Assembly (NCBI RefSeq): GCF_001679005.1
Contig: NZ_LXTW01000008.1
Location: 1-56,405, forward strand
Length of the DNA: 56,405 bases
Direction of reading: 5' to 3'
DNA from: Moraxella nonliquefaciens
GTDB lineage: Bacteria; Pseudomonadota; Gammaproteobacteria; Pseudomonadales; Moraxellaceae
Of this stretch, positions 35,705-44,538 are shown piece by piece. Below the pieces are notes generated by a model. It was not told where the DNA came from. It was given only the letters and a program-made list of their open reading frames with translations, and did no database searches. Both the position numbers and the translations under genes were made by a program. Within the stretch, counting starts at the first letter, position 1. Each line of letters starts with the position of its first letter.

Positions 35705-35863
35705 TCATTTATCAGAGTTTTTATAGATGTATTTTGGGCAGAAGACGTCTCTGACAGCACCCTTATTGACAAGGTAATCTTTGCAAGTTGGGTGCTGTGT
35801 AGCAAAATTTAGAGACCATTTTGTCATTTTTAAGCAGTTTGGTGTAAAGCCATCACTCCCCAT
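35705..35863 (-). CDS. Possible small protein (52 aa) coupled to the hemerythrin gene
   Basis: An ATG at 35863 overlaps the hemerythrin stop (ATGGGGAGTGA) and opens a 52-codon frame with three cysteines (segments TPNCLKMTKWS, QHPTCKDYLVNKG and DVFCPKYIYK). A shorter version could start at the in-frame ATG at 35827. The residue composition looks protein-like rather than random, but I recognise no family. No Shine-Dalgarno site is evident other than coupling. Confidence 0.4.
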   Translation of the reverse strand: MGSDGFTPNCLKMTKWSLNFATQHPTCKDYLVNKGAVRDVFCPKYIYKNSDK

Positions 35864-36317
35864 GCTTATCTTCAAATGCTTGATGTTCGGCTTGATACAA
35901 CTTGCCTAGCCGTTCTTGGGTGGGTTTGTCAAGCAGTTTTTTGGCTTCTTTAAAAAACTCATTTTCTTCTTCTTTTAGGTGGTGCAAGGTCTCATCAATG
36001 AGTGCTTGTGCTGTTTCAAAAAATCGTTCATCCCCTGTCCGCCCATCTGATAAAACCGCCATCATCTCATCCATCTCATGATGTTCGGCGATGGCGTGGC
36101 GAGAGAGTTCCAATCCATCATCAAATGCCATCACAGGCACATACAGATGACGCTCTTCGGCGGCGGCGTGGGCTTCTAGTTCATTTTTTAAGCAGGTAAA
36201 GGCACTTTGGGCTTTGGAGCGGTCTTTTTGTGTGATGGCACTTTGAAGCTCTTGGCAGAGCTTACGCTGAATGTCATGATGATGGGTAAGTGCGTTAAAA
36301 ATGTCTGACTGACTCAT
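35853..36317 (-). CDS. Hemerythrin HHE-domain protein
   Basis: A 154-residue four-helix protein with the HHE cation-binding pattern: LTHHHDIQRKLC near the N-terminus, HAAAEERHLYVP (His and Glu about 50-58), HHEMDEM (about 82) and LHHLKEEENEFF (about 112). Such proteins bind a di-iron centre and may sense or store O2 or NO, or protect Fe-S clusters. Here no specific role is shown. Confidence 0.85.
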   Translation of the reverse strand: MSQSDIFNALTHHHDIQRKLCQELQSAITQKDRSKAQSAFTCLKNELEAHAAAEERHLYVPVMAFDDGLELSRHAIAEHHEMDEMMAVLSDGRTGDERFFETAQALIDETLHHLKEEENEFFKEAKKLLDKPTQERLGKLYQAEHQAFEDKHGE

Positions 36318-36485
36318 GGCTCGTCCTTATGTGTGGATGTATGAAAATGTGTGGATGTATGAATTTTAGAAGTGATAAAAATAAACACAATCATCATAGC
36401 AAAATAAGCCATTCTTGGCAACTCTTACCAACACAGCACCATCCATTGATACAAAACAGCGACATTTTAAGACAAATCATGGCAC

Positions 36486-36513
36486 AAAAAACCGCCCAAT
36501 CAAATTGAGCGGT
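36486..36513 (-). terminator. Intrinsic terminator of the rpmJ gene
   Basis: On the minus strand ACCGCTCAAT, a short loop and ATTGGGCGGT are followed by TTTTTT, 29 bases after the rpmJ stop. Confidence 0.8.
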
Positions 36514-36541
36514 AAGTAGAGCAGTAAGTAGAGAAACTAAG

Positions 36542-36682
36542 TTATTTGCGTTTTTTACCACCTTGCACGGCTTTAAAACGAGGGTTGGATTTGCAAATAA
36601 CAAAGGTGCGACCACGACGGCGAACCACTTGACAGTCTTCGTGGCGGTTTTTGGCGGATTTTAGTGATGATAATACTTGCAT
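36542..36682 (-). CDS. rpmJ: 50S ribosomal protein L36, alternative (YkgO-type)
   Basis: A 46-residue protein starting MQVLSSLKSAKNRH, with CQVVRRRGRTFVICKSN and FKAVQGGKKRK at the end. This is the zinc-independent L36 paralogue (YkgO, type B), which replaces the zinc-binding L36 when zinc is scarce. It contains only two of the cysteines and no zinc ribbon. An AGGAGAG site precedes the ATG. A candidate Zur box lies 42 bases upstream. Confidence 0.93.
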   Translation of the reverse strand: MQVLSSLKSAKNRHEDCQVVRRRGRTFVICKSNPRFKAVQGGKKRK

Positions 36683-36723
36683 GACACTCTCCTGTCAGAG
36701 CTAGGATAAATAACTAAGATAAA

Positions 36724-36746
36724 TAAAATGTTATAATATATCAAAA
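36724..36746 (-). promoter_or_regulatory. Candidate Zur box upstream of the alternative L36 gene
   Basis: AAATGTTATAATATA matches the left part of the enteric Zur consensus GAAATGTTATAATATAAC, while the right half is degenerate (ATATCAAAA). It overlaps a TATATTAT-type -10 region on the minus strand. In E. coli the ykgO homologue is repressed by Zur with zinc, so this site is functionally expected. Prediction only. Confidence 0.5.
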
Positions 36747-36824
36747 ATAAGCAAAAAACAAGAGTATTGAGAATAATTTTTGTAAATTATTCGTGTAAAA
36801 AAAGGGGGGGGATTAAATGGTAAA

Positions 36825-37208
36825 TTAAGATGACTGTAACACCGCAACCATATTTTTTAATAGGGTAATTTGTTCGTCCTTTTGGGCGAGTAGTTCATCT
36901 TTGTGGGTAAGGGCTAATTTTAATTTCTCATTTTCCAAAATCAGGGCATTGTCGCTATGATAATAGTTGGAGCTGTGCTGACTGTTTTCACTAATTAAGC
37001 AAATGCTTTGGCGTTCATCACTAAACAAATCAGTCATACCAATCCCAAACACCGCCGTAATCTACTCCAATCTATCAAGGCTTGGGCGACTCTCGCCACG
37101 CTCTATCTTGGCATAGCCGTTTTTGGACAGTCCAAGCTGTTCTGCCATGTATTCTTGCGACCACTGTTTTTGCTCTCTAAATTTACGAATGTTGTCATGT
37201 AATGGCAT
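36825..37208 (-). pseudogene. XRE-family regulator with a premature TAG
   Basis: Reading from ATG at 37208: an XRE HTH (MPLHDNIRKFREQKQWSQE, AEQLGLSKNGYAKIERGESRPSLDRLE), then TAG (37062-37064) where Gln is expected, then ITAVFGIGMTDLFSDE and a C-terminal coiled coil (ENEKLKLALTHKDELL to LLKNMVAVL) ending at 36825. A single CAG to TAG change would explain it. An N-terminal 48-residue fragment, or reinitiation downstream at a GTG (37052), could still be made. It is divergent from the 37315 gene, with an inverted repeat between them. Confidence 0.75.
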
Positions 37209-37227
37209 GGCTTACTTGTCCTGTGTG

Positions 37228-37294
37228 TATCCCTAAAAGTGGGTTTTTGGTGTTACTTGGGGTTGGTTGTGTAATATTAGGGATAGATTATAAT
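37228..37294. promoter_or_regulatory. Inverted-repeat operator and -10 element between the XRE gene and the 37315 gene
   Basis: TATCCCTAA (37228-37236) and TTAGGGATA (37277-37285) are perfect 9-bp inverted copies 40 bp apart. The second ends 3 bases before a consensus TATAAT (37289-37294) that faces the 37315 gene. This is the arrangement expected for a divergent XRE-controlled promoter. Confidence 0.5.
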
Positions 37295-37314
37295 ACTAAG
37301 GCATTTTTTCTGTT

Positions 37315-37854
37315 TTGACAAGTCAAAAGTGGTTAAAGTGCATAAATCGTCTACTTAGCCAAGGATATGTCATAATACCTGTTACCACTTTGCCAGTTTT
37401 ACAAACCGTTGCTACCGCCACCACTGCCGAACAAATCGTCAAACATTTGCCGATTATCCAAGAATATTTATCACAACCCCCTGCCGAATGGAGCGAATCT
37501 GACAAAGAGTTGCTAACGGCGGTTTCGGCTAATTTTCAAAAACTCATCTTGGGTGTGGGTGATAAGTTTCATAAAGAAGCCATTGAATTTTCAAAATTAT
37601 CTCATCAACATCAAATGGAGTTTATTGCTCAATTTGATTTGAATAAATTAGAATCTGCCGACATAGGTAAGGTGATTGAGACTAAAATTACCACAGAAGG
37701 CAAAACATCTATATTTGCCTTGCTAATGAAAGGATTGGTGGCAATAGTGGGGATATTGGCGGTGCGTGATGCTGTCCAAAGTCAGCAAAAACATAATTAT
37801 AATCGTACACGCCCCAGAAGTTACAAAGAAAAGCTATTGGGCGATGATAAATAA
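37315..37854 (+). CDS. Uncharacterised protein with C-terminal membrane segment
   Basis: A 179-codon frame starting with TTG (no ATG is available before about codon 138, and a stop lies six codons upstream). It has a helical N-terminal half, then one hydrophobic segment (FALLMKGLVAIVGILAV, about 135-152) and a basic tail (NRTRPRSYKEK). I recognise no family. It is the divergent partner of the broken XRE regulator, downstream of a TATAAT promoter, so it may have been under that repressor. The TTG start could also mean that the true 5' end is lost. Confidence 0.5.
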   Translation: MTSQKWLKCINRLLSQGYVIIPVTTLPVLQTVATATTAEQIVKHLPIIQEYLSQPPAEWSESDKELLTAVSANFQKLILGVGDKFHKEAIEFSKLSHQHQMEFIAQFDLNKLESADIGKVIETKITTEGKTSIFALLMKGLVAIVGILAVRDAVQSQQKHNYNRTRPRSYKEKLLGDDK

Positions 37855-37968
37855 AATCTTGATAACAAGTGTTTTATCTTAGTGCTTTTTTGACTATAAT
37901 GATAGATAATTAAATCATCTTGCTCTAACTTGATGATTTAAACCCAACTTAGCCATACCACGGAGAAA

Positions 37969-38457
37969 ATGATGAAATTAGCCTATCTACTGCCTGCTAT
38001 CTTGTTGTTAGCCAGTACCGCCCATGCAGAGAGCCTAAACAGCCTAGTAAATAAACAAGCCAATAAAACAGTACACGCCATAAATCAAGAAGAGATAGAG
38101 TATAATGGTGAAGATGCTTATACGTACGCATTGTCGCAAAAAGACATTATTTATGCTGACATCAATAAAGATGGCAAAAAAGATGCGATAGTCTCGCTGT
38201 ATTATTGTGAAGAGCTAAACTGTCATAATACCACGGGCAGTTTTGAAGTGGCGACATTTTTGGCAACGGGCAAAAACCAGTATAAAAAAGGCGATGTGTA
38301 TTTGGTAGGATTATCAGGCAATGTTAAAGTGGTCAATGGCATTATCCATGTTACAGAAGTATCTTATGCCGATAGCGACCCGAGCTGTTGCCCGTCAAAA
38401 AAGAGAACAGTTAAACTAAAATCAAACAACCAAGGCAAATTGGTTAAAGTGAAATAA
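37969..38457 (+). CDS. Exported protein of unknown function
   Basis: A 162-residue protein with a clear signal peptide (KLAYLLPAILLLASTAHA) and a mature part with one EF-hand-like or FG-GAP-like loop (ADINKDGKKDAIVSLYY). It has two cysteine pairs (CEELNC and SCCPS). ATG ATG at 37969 follows a GGAG site. No family is recognised. The calcium-loop-like pattern may be structural only. Confidence 0.65.
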   Translation: MMKLAYLLPAILLLASTAHAESLNSLVNKQANKTVHAINQEEIEYNGEDAYTYALSQKDIIYADINKDGKKDAIVSLYYCEELNCHNTTGSFEVATFLATGKNQYKKGDVYLVGLSGNVKVVNGIIHVTEVSYADSDPSCCPSKKRTVKLKSNNQGKLVKVK

Positions 38458-38476
38458 TTCTGCCAGGTCTATCTAT

Positions 38477-38504
38477 AAAAAGCCCTGTTCTAAGACAGGG
38501 CTTT
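38477..38504. terminator. Bidirectional intrinsic terminator
   Basis: AAAAGCCCTGT and ACAGGGCTTTT form a strong stem with T residues on both strands, between the convergent 37969 gene and fabF. Confidence 0.85.
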
Positions 38505-38511
38505 TGGATTT

Positions 38512-39825
38512 TTAAGCCCAACGCCTAAATACCAAACTGCCATTTGTCCCACCAAAGCCAAAGCTGTTAGAGATGGCATAATCCACGCCACTCACCTCTC
38601 TTGCCGTGTGGGGAATGTAGTCTAGCGTACAAGCAGGGTCTGGGTTGTCTAGGTTGATGGTGGGAGGTAGAGTTTGGTGCTGTAAGGCAAGCACGGTAAA
38701 GATGGCTTCAACCGCCCCTGCTGCACCAAGTAGGTGTCCTGTCATGGATTTGGTGGAGCTGACCAAGATGTCTTTGCCAAATAGGCTTTCAATCGCACTA
38801 CTCTCTGCCACGTCCCCTGCGGGTGTGGCTGTGCCATGGGCGTTGATATAGCCAATGTTATCTGCACAGATACCGCCATCGGTCAAGGCATTTTGCATGG
38901 CACGTTTAGCACCATTACCGTCTGTTGGGGGAGCGGTGATGTGGCTTGCGTCATCACTCATGCCAAAACCTGCCACTTCCGCCAAAATCCTTGCTCCACG
39001 AGCTTTGGCATGGGCAAGGCTTTCTAGCACCAACGCCCCTGCACCATCACCAAGCACAAAGCCATCTCTGTCTTTGTCAAAGGGGCGAGATGCTCGGATG
39101 GGTTCATCGTTACGAGTGGATAGGGCGTGCATTGCCCCAAAACCTGACATGCCAAGCGGTGTACTTGCCTTCTCGCTACCCCCCACCAACACAGCATCTA
39201 AGTCGCCATAAGCAATGAGTCTTGCTCCAAGCCCAATGGCATGTGTGGATGTGGTGCAAGCGGTGGATGTGGCAAGATTCGCTCCTTTTAGGTTGTGGCG
39301 AATGGCGATGAGACCTGCTGGCATATTAATGATGCTGGCAGGAATGACAAAAGGCGAGACCTTTTTTGCCCCATGCTGATACAGGGCATCATGGCTGTTT
39401 TCAATGGTCTGTACACCACCAATGCCTGAGCCCATGACCACACCAAAACGCTCGCCATCTACATTGACAGGCAAGCTGTCACCCTTGACACATGTTATCA
39501 GGCCAGCATGGTATAAGGCCTGAGCGGAGGCAATTTGGGCGTAGTGTATGAATTCATCAAAACGACGGATTTGTTTGGGGTTTAAAAATTGCTTAGCATC
39601 AAATCCTTTTACCAGCCCTGCAATACAAGAGCGAAATTCATCCATCTTTAAGCCATCAAAATCAGCAATGGTGCTAATGCCACTGACGCCATTGATGAGG
39701 TTTGTCCAAATTGTCTCCAAATCATTGCCCACAGGAGTAATCGCTCCCATGCCTGTGATGACCACTCGTTCGTGGTCAGGGCGAGCATGATGCGGGGGTC
39801 TGGTAGGGCGTGCAAATGAAGTCAT
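38512..39825 (-). CDS. fabF: Beta-ketoacyl-ACP synthase II
   Basis: Elongating condensing enzyme of type II fatty acid synthesis. About 437 residues from the ATG at 39825, which has AGGA six bases upstream. The Cys-His-His triad is visible: STACTTS (Cys about 190), INAHGTATPAGD (His about 332) and MTGHLLGAAGAVE (His about 368), with the GFGFGGTN C-terminal loop. The N-terminus carries a Pro/His/Arg-rich extension before the VVITGMGAITPVG start of the fold. An in-frame ATG at 39855 is less likely. Confidence 0.9.
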   Translation of the reverse strand: MTSFARPTRPPHHARPDHERVVITGMGAITPVGNDLETIWTNLINGVSGISTIADFDGLKMDEFRSCIAGLVKGFDAKQFLNPKQIRRFDEFIHYAQIASAQALYHAGLITCVKGDSLPVNVDGERFGVVMGSGIGGVQTIENSHDALYQHGAKKVSPFVIPASIINMPAGLIAIRHNLKGANLATSTACTTSTHAIGLGARLIAYGDLDAVLVGGSEKASTPLGMSGFGAMHALSTRNDEPIRASRPFDKDRDGFVLGDGAGALVLESLAHAKARGARILAEVAGFGMSDDASHITAPPTDGNGAKRAMQNALTDGGICADNIGYINAHGTATPAGDVAESSAIESLFGKDILVSSTKSMTGHLLGAAGAVEAIFTVLALQHQTLPPTINLDNPDPACTLDYIPHTAREVSGVDYAISNSFGFGGTNGSLVFRRWA

Positions 39826-39941
39826 GATTTTTCCTAATTTTCCTAAAAGGGGCATTAAATTGGTTTATTTTAGCACGTTTTTATAAAATTTAAAGTTTAC
39901 ATTTGTATTTTTTATAATCCATAAAAAGGCGAAAATGTGAC

Positions 39942-40724
39942 CTACACGCCACGCACCGCCATGCCTTTATCCTTTAAATACGCTTTTAATTCGCCCACAT
40001 CAATCACGCCCTTATGAAACACGCTTGCTGCCAACGCCCCATCAATGCCAATGTCAAAGACATCATAAAAATGACTCATTTGTCCTGCTCCGCCTGATGC
40101 GATGAGCGGTACGGTACAATGGGCTTTGACAAGGGCAAGCTGAGTTAGGTCATAGCCTTGTCGTACGCCGTCTTGGTTCATCATATTTAGCACAATCTCC
40201 CCTGCACCACAATCTTGGACTTGTTTTACCCAGTCAATCACTTGCCATCGGGTCTTGCAAGTCTTGCTCTCATCGCCTGTATATTGATTAACCCAGTAGG
40301 TGTTTGTGTCATCATCATGCCAGCTGTCAATGCCAACCACCACCGCCTGCACCCCAAAACGCTTGGCAAGACAGCTGATAAAGTTGGGATTTTCAAGAGC
40401 AGGTGAGTTGATTGACACTTTATCCGCCCCATAATGAAACAGTGTTTCAGCATCTGCCAGTGTGCGAATGCCACCTGCCACACAAAAGGGAATGTCAATG
40501 ACTTTTGCCACACGTTCCACCCATGATTTATCTACCGTGCGACCATCCGATGAAGCACTAATATCATAAAACACCAGTTCATCCACGCCCACATCGGCAT
40601 AGCGTTTGGCAAGATTGACGATATCGCCAATGATTTCATGGTTGCGAAATTGAACGCCCTTGACCACTTGTCCATCCTTGACATCAAGACAGGCGATGAT
40701 TCTTTTGGTGAGTCCTGTTAGCAT
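39942..40724 (-). CDS. hisF: Imidazole glycerol phosphate synthase, cyclase subunit
   Basis: HisF uses ammonia from HisH to form imidazole glycerol phosphate and AICAR. The 260-residue TIM barrel has IIACLDVKDGQVVKGVQFRNHEI, ASSDGRTVDKSW, NMMNQDGVRQGYD and LIASGGAG. The NHEIIGDI and NQDGV elements are of the enteric/Pasteurella type rather than the form I expect in Acinetobacter. It overlaps hisA by 7 bases. Confidence 0.93.
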   Translation of the reverse strand: MLTGLTKRIIACLDVKDGQVVKGVQFRNHEIIGDIVNLAKRYADVGVDELVFYDISASSDGRTVDKSWVERVAKVIDIPFCVAGGIRTLADAETLFHYGADKVSINSPALENPNFISCLAKRFGVQAVVVGIDSWHDDDTNTYWVNQYTGDESKTCKTRWQVIDWVKQVQDCGAGEIVLNMMNQDGVRQGYDLTQLALVKAHCTVPLIASGGAGQMSHFYDVFDIGIDGALAASVFHKGVIDVGELKAYLKDKGMAVRGV

Positions 40725-41452
40725 TGTATTGCTCCTTTTAAATCCACCTTGCCCTCTAATAACGCCCGCCCTACGATAATGCCAGATACACCCGTCTGTT
40801 TTAGTGCTTTGATATCATCAAGATTGCCAATACCTCCTGATGATTGAATGGCGAGCATGGGGTATTGTTTGGTCAGACTTTGATATAATGCCACATTAGC
40901 ACCTGATAATGTACCATCTTTACTAATGTCGGTACAAAGAATGTGAGCAAGTCCCACATCCAAATATTCATCAATCACTGTCTGTAATAATACACCGCTG
41001 TTTTCTTGCCAACCGTGAATGGCGATAAAATGTTGATGATTGATGACATTCACATCAAGAGCCAAAACAAATTTATCAGCACCGTATTTTTTGAACCAAT
41101 CTTTGACGGTGTTTGTTTGTTTGATTGCCATTGAGCCAATCACCACTCGTTTTGCTCCAATATCAAATAAGGCTTGTATCTCATCTTCGCCTCTGATGCC
41201 ACCTCCCACTTGTATCTTGGCAGTTGTAGATTTGATGATTTGTTTGATGAGTGTGATTTGGCGTTTATTTGGGTCTTTTGCTCCTGTCAAATCTACAAGG
41301 TGTAAATAATTTGCACCATCAGCCACATATTGGGCAAATTTATCAATGGGATGATGGGCATAAGTGGTTTGTTTGCCATAATCGCCTTGGTGTAAACGCA
41401 CCACTTGCCCATCAATCAAATCAAGGGCAGGAATAATGATTGGTGTTTTCAT
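40718..41452 (-). CDS. hisA: Phosphoribosylformimino-AICAR ribotide isomerase
   Basis: ProFAR isomerase. The 244-residue barrel has IIPALDLIDGQVVRLHQGDYG, VDLTGAKDPNKRQ, VGGGIRGEDE, GWQENSG and CTDISKDGTLSG, again of the enteric type. ATG at 41452. It is followed in overlap by hisF. Confidence 0.93.
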   Translation of the reverse strand: MKTPIIIPALDLIDGQVVRLHQGDYGKQTTYAHHPIDKFAQYVADGANYLHLVDLTGAKDPNKRQITLIKQIIKSTTAKIQVGGGIRGEDEIQALFDIGAKRVVIGSMAIKQTNTVKDWFKKYGADKFVLALDVNVINHQHFIAIHGWQENSGVLLQTVIDEYLDVGLAHILCTDISKDGTLSGANVALYQSLTKQYPMLAIQSSGGIGNLDDIKALKQTGVSGIIVGRALLEGKVDLKGAIQC

Positions 41453-41506
41453 AAAATGTCCTAATCTAAATAATTAAATAACTGTAAATGATTTTAAAAA
41501 ATGATT

Positions 41507-42109
41507 TTAAATGTTTTTAATAAAATTTTGCAATAATCTTGCTCCAACTTTACCTGATTTTTCAGGGTGAAATTGCATGCCATAAAAATTATCTTTTTGT
41601 ATCATCGCACTAAATGGCTTGCCATAATCGCAGGTAGCAATGGTGTATTCATTGACATCCATTGCATAACTGTGGACAAAATAGACAAAATCACCACTTT
41701 TGATGCCATCAAATAAGGGGTGTGATGTATCATCAAAATGCAGTTGATTCCAACCCATATGCGGTAAGGGTAAATTAGAGGCTTCCAATTTTTTAGTATG
41801 ATTGGGTATGAGATTTAGGGTATTGATTTTATTGTTTTGACCCTCGGTGGAGTATTCGCCCAATAATTGCATTCCCAGACAAATACCGAGTAGGGGTTGT
41901 CTGATTTGGCAAATTATGGGGATTAATCCTTTTTTGTTGATTTCATTAATAGCAAATTCTGCTGTACCCACGCCAGGTAATATCAATTTGTCAGCGGATA
42001 ATATCTCATCGGAGTTGTCTGAGATGGTCGGTGTGATATTAAGCCGTTTTATGGCGAATTTAACCGAAGCTAAATTGGCACACCCTGTATCTATGATGAT
42101 TAATTTCAT
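41507..42109 (-). CDS. hisH: Imidazole glycerol phosphate synthase, glutamine amidotransferase subunit
   Basis: The 200-residue class I amidotransferase partner of HisF. Motifs: ILPGVGTA oxyanion strand, GICLGMQLL with the Cys nucleophile (about 77), and the QFHPEKSG triad His/Glu. It lies between hisB and hisA as in enteric operons. The codon use is more AT-rich than the flanking housekeeping genes. Confidence 0.93.
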   Translation of the reverse strand: MKLIIIDTGCANLASVKFAIKRLNITPTISDNSDEILSADKLILPGVGTAEFAINEINKKGLIPIICQIRQPLLGICLGMQLLGEYSTEGQNNKINTLNLIPNHTKKLEASNLPLPHMGWNQLHFDDTSHPLFDGIKSGDFVYFVHSYAMDVNEYTIATCDYGKPFSAMIQKDNFYGMQFHPEKSGKVGARLLQNFIKNI

Positions 42110-42139
42110 AAAAATCCTTATCAGTATTATAACCCAATA

Positions 42140-43228
42140 TTACAATAATCCCTTAGAGCTTGGTAGTTCATTGCCATCAATTTTAATACATTGACGCAAA
42201 GTCCTACCAAATACTTTAAATAAACTCTCTATTTTATGATGGTCATTATCACCCTTGACTTTTAAATGTAGGGTTGCTCCCATCGCTACCGCCAATGAAA
42301 AAAAGAAATGTTCGGTCAATTCGGTACTAAAATCACCCACTTTTTCTCGTTTAAATTTGCCTTTGAATTTTAAAAAAGCTCTGCCTGACAAATCCATGAT
42401 ACATGTGGCTTGGCATTCATCCATGGGCAGTACAAAGCCAAAACGGGCAATGCCTTTTTTATCGCCAATGGCTTGTTTTAGGGCGTGCCCTAAGGCAATG
42501 CCAACGTCTTCTACTGAGTGGTGTTCATCTATCCACAAATCACCTTGGCAGTTTATGCTCATTTTAAATCCGCCATGCGTGGCAATTTGGTCTAGCATGT
42601 GATCAAAAAAACCAATGCCTGTGCTAATCTCATTAATGCCTGTCTCATCCAAACATACCTTGACAGATATGTCGGTTTCTTTGGTTTTTCTTGTTATCTG
42701 ACCAATGCGTTTTGGACGCTTGCCAATATTGGTAACTGGTTCTTTTAAAAGTTTTTCGCTAATCAATGCCCAATTTAAATCATTAGGGTTATATTTTAAT
42801 CCAATAATACCCAAATTTTTGGCAAGTTCAATATCGGTATCTCTGTCACCAATGACAAAACTGTCATTCTTATCAAATAAATTATTATCAATATAATCGG
42901 TTAAAAGAGCAGTGTTGGGTTTTCGGCAGTTACAACCATCATCTTTAAAATGCGGGCAAATTAAAACATCGTCAAATCTAATGCCTTGTGAGTTAAAAAT
43001 ATCCAACATGGCATTGTGTGCTTTGTCAAAATTCTCTTGGGGGAAACTGTCTGTTCCTAAGCCATCTTGGTTGGATACCATAACAAGGCGATATTTTTTT
43101 TGTAATGCCAACAGGGCAATAATCACACCTTTTTCTAATTTTAATTTTTCCAAACTGTCAATTTGAAAATCGGTTTTTGGTTCATCAATGAGTGTACCGT
43201 CTCGGTCAATAAATAATGTGGGTTTCAT
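42140..43228 (-). CDS. hisB: Bifunctional histidinol-phosphatase / imidazoleglycerol-phosphate dehydratase
   Basis: A 362-residue fusion. The N-terminal HAD phosphatase has DRDGTLIDEP (about 8-17), CPHFKDDGCNCRKP with zinc-binding cysteines and GDRDTDIELA. The C-terminal dehydratase has FFDHMLDQIATHGG and DEHHSVEDVGIALG plus a second HH pair (DNDHHKIESLFK). Fused HisB is characteristic of enterics and some Pasteurellaceae and Campylobacter. Moraxellaceae such as Acinetobacter normally have the dehydratase alone. This is a main argument for transfer of the operon. Confidence 0.95.
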   Translation of the reverse strand: MKPTLFIDRDGTLIDEPKTDFQIDSLEKLKLEKGVIIALLALQKKYRLVMVSNQDGLGTDSFPQENFDKAHNAMLDIFNSQGIRFDDVLICPHFKDDGCNCRKPNTALLTDYIDNNLFDKNDSFVIGDRDTDIELAKNLGIIGLKYNPNDLNWALISEKLLKEPVTNIGKRPKRIGQITRKTKETDISVKVCLDETGINEISTGIGFFDHMLDQIATHGGFKMSINCQGDLWIDEHHSVEDVGIALGHALKQAIGDKKGIARFGFVLPMDECQATCIMDLSGRAFLKFKGKFKREKVGDFSTELTEHFFFSLAVAMGATLHLKVKGDNDHHKIESLFKVFGRTLRQCIKIDGNELPSSKGLL

Positions 43229-43353
43229 AAATCACCTTTTATAACATTGGTTTGATATGATTTTAAAATGCGTATTTGATTAAAGCGTTGTTTGGTATTT
43301 GAGTGAATGACTTCTCTTGTGATTTTAATGATTATAAAGTTATAAATTATTTA

Positions 43354-44412
43354 TTATAAAGTCTTTAATGCGTCAATCACCGCCTGATTTTCATCTTGTG
43401 TGCCAATACTAATGCGAATACAATCGCTAAGGTTTAAAGCGGTGGTTTGATTGCGTAAGATGATGCCCATCGCCCACAGTTTGTCAAATACCGCTTGTCC
43501 TGTTTGGATTTGATTGTCAAATTTTACCAAAATAAAATTGGCAGAGCTTGGATAAACCTTTTTAACAACTGGCAGGGCGGTTAATTCACGAATGAGCCAC
43601 GCTTTGTTATCAAGGGTGGTTTTGATGTGCGTTTGCATTTGTTTGATGCCATCATCATGAAGGGCGTTAGCAGCGATGATGGCGGTAGGGGTAGGAATGG
43701 GGTAGGGGGCGATGATTTTTTGCATGGCACTGATAATTTGGCTGTTAGCCAGCGCAAAACCACAGCGAATCCCTGCCAATCCAAAGGCTTTTGAGAGCGT
43801 GCGAATGATGATAAGGTTGTCAAAATTATCCAGCTCACAAGCAAAGGAGTCATCTAAACAAAAATCAATGTACGCCTCATCCAACGCAACAATCGCCTTA
43901 TCTTTTGTCATGGCGAGCAGAGCAAGAATGTCATCACGAGCGAGCAGGTTACCTGTGGGGTTGTTGGGACTGCATATGAATATGACTTTTGTGCCGTTAA
44001 GATTTGCCTCAATTTGGGGTAAATCCAGATTAAAATCAGCTGTCAAAGGCACGGTTTTGGTGAGAATGTCAAAGGTGGCACTACTGACGGCATACATGCC
44101 ATAAGTGGGCGGACAATATAGCACGCTGTCGGTGGGATTGCAAAAAGTGCGAATGATAAGTTCAATGGCTTCATCGCCTCCACGAGTGGCAAGCACTTGA
44201 TTGGGATGAACACCTGCATGGTTGGCATAACGGAGGATGACCTCATCAGGTTGTGGCTTAGGGTAGCGGTTTAGGCTGTCAAGTCCTAGGGCATTTGGTG
44301 ATGTGGAGCATTCGTTGGCATTTAGCCAAATGGTGCCATCTCCGCCAATTTTGCGAGCGGACTGATAAGGGGTCAGCTCTTGAACGGATGATTTTATTAG
44401 GTGGGTAATCAT
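43354..44412 (-). CDS. hisC: Histidinol-phosphate aminotransferase
   Basis: A 352-residue PLP-dependent class I/II aminotransferase. It has IWLNANECSTSP, CSPNNPTGN, the ALDEAYIDF cofactor aspartate segment and the PLP lysine in RTLSKAFGLAG (about 209). The C-terminal LRISIG-like element reads IRISIGTQDEN. Gaps of about 125 bp separate it from both neighbours, larger than elsewhere in the operon. Confidence 0.93.
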   Translation of the reverse strand: MITHLIKSSVQELTPYQSARKIGGDGTIWLNANECSTSPNALGLDSLNRYPKPQPDEVILRYANHAGVHPNQVLATRGGDEAIELIIRTFCNPTDSVLYCPPTYGMYAVSSATFDILTKTVPLTADFNLDLPQIEANLNGTKVIFICSPNNPTGNLLARDDILALLAMTKDKAIVALDEAYIDFCLDDSFACELDNFDNLIIIRTLSKAFGLAGIRCGFALANSQIISAMQKIIAPYPIPTPTAIIAANALHDDGIKQMQTHIKTTLDNKAWLIRELTALPVVKKVYPSSANFILVKFDNQIQTGQAVFDKLWAMGIILRNQTTALNLSDCIRISIGTQDENQAVIDALKTL

Positions 44413-44538
44413 GGGTGTTCTCCTTGATGTTAAAATCTGTTTTTGGTTACTGATAAATCATTTAATCCATTGATGATGTTAAAATTATTCAAATCATGTG
44501 GTTGCATTGCAATTGCCCCATGTTTATTTTGATGAATT

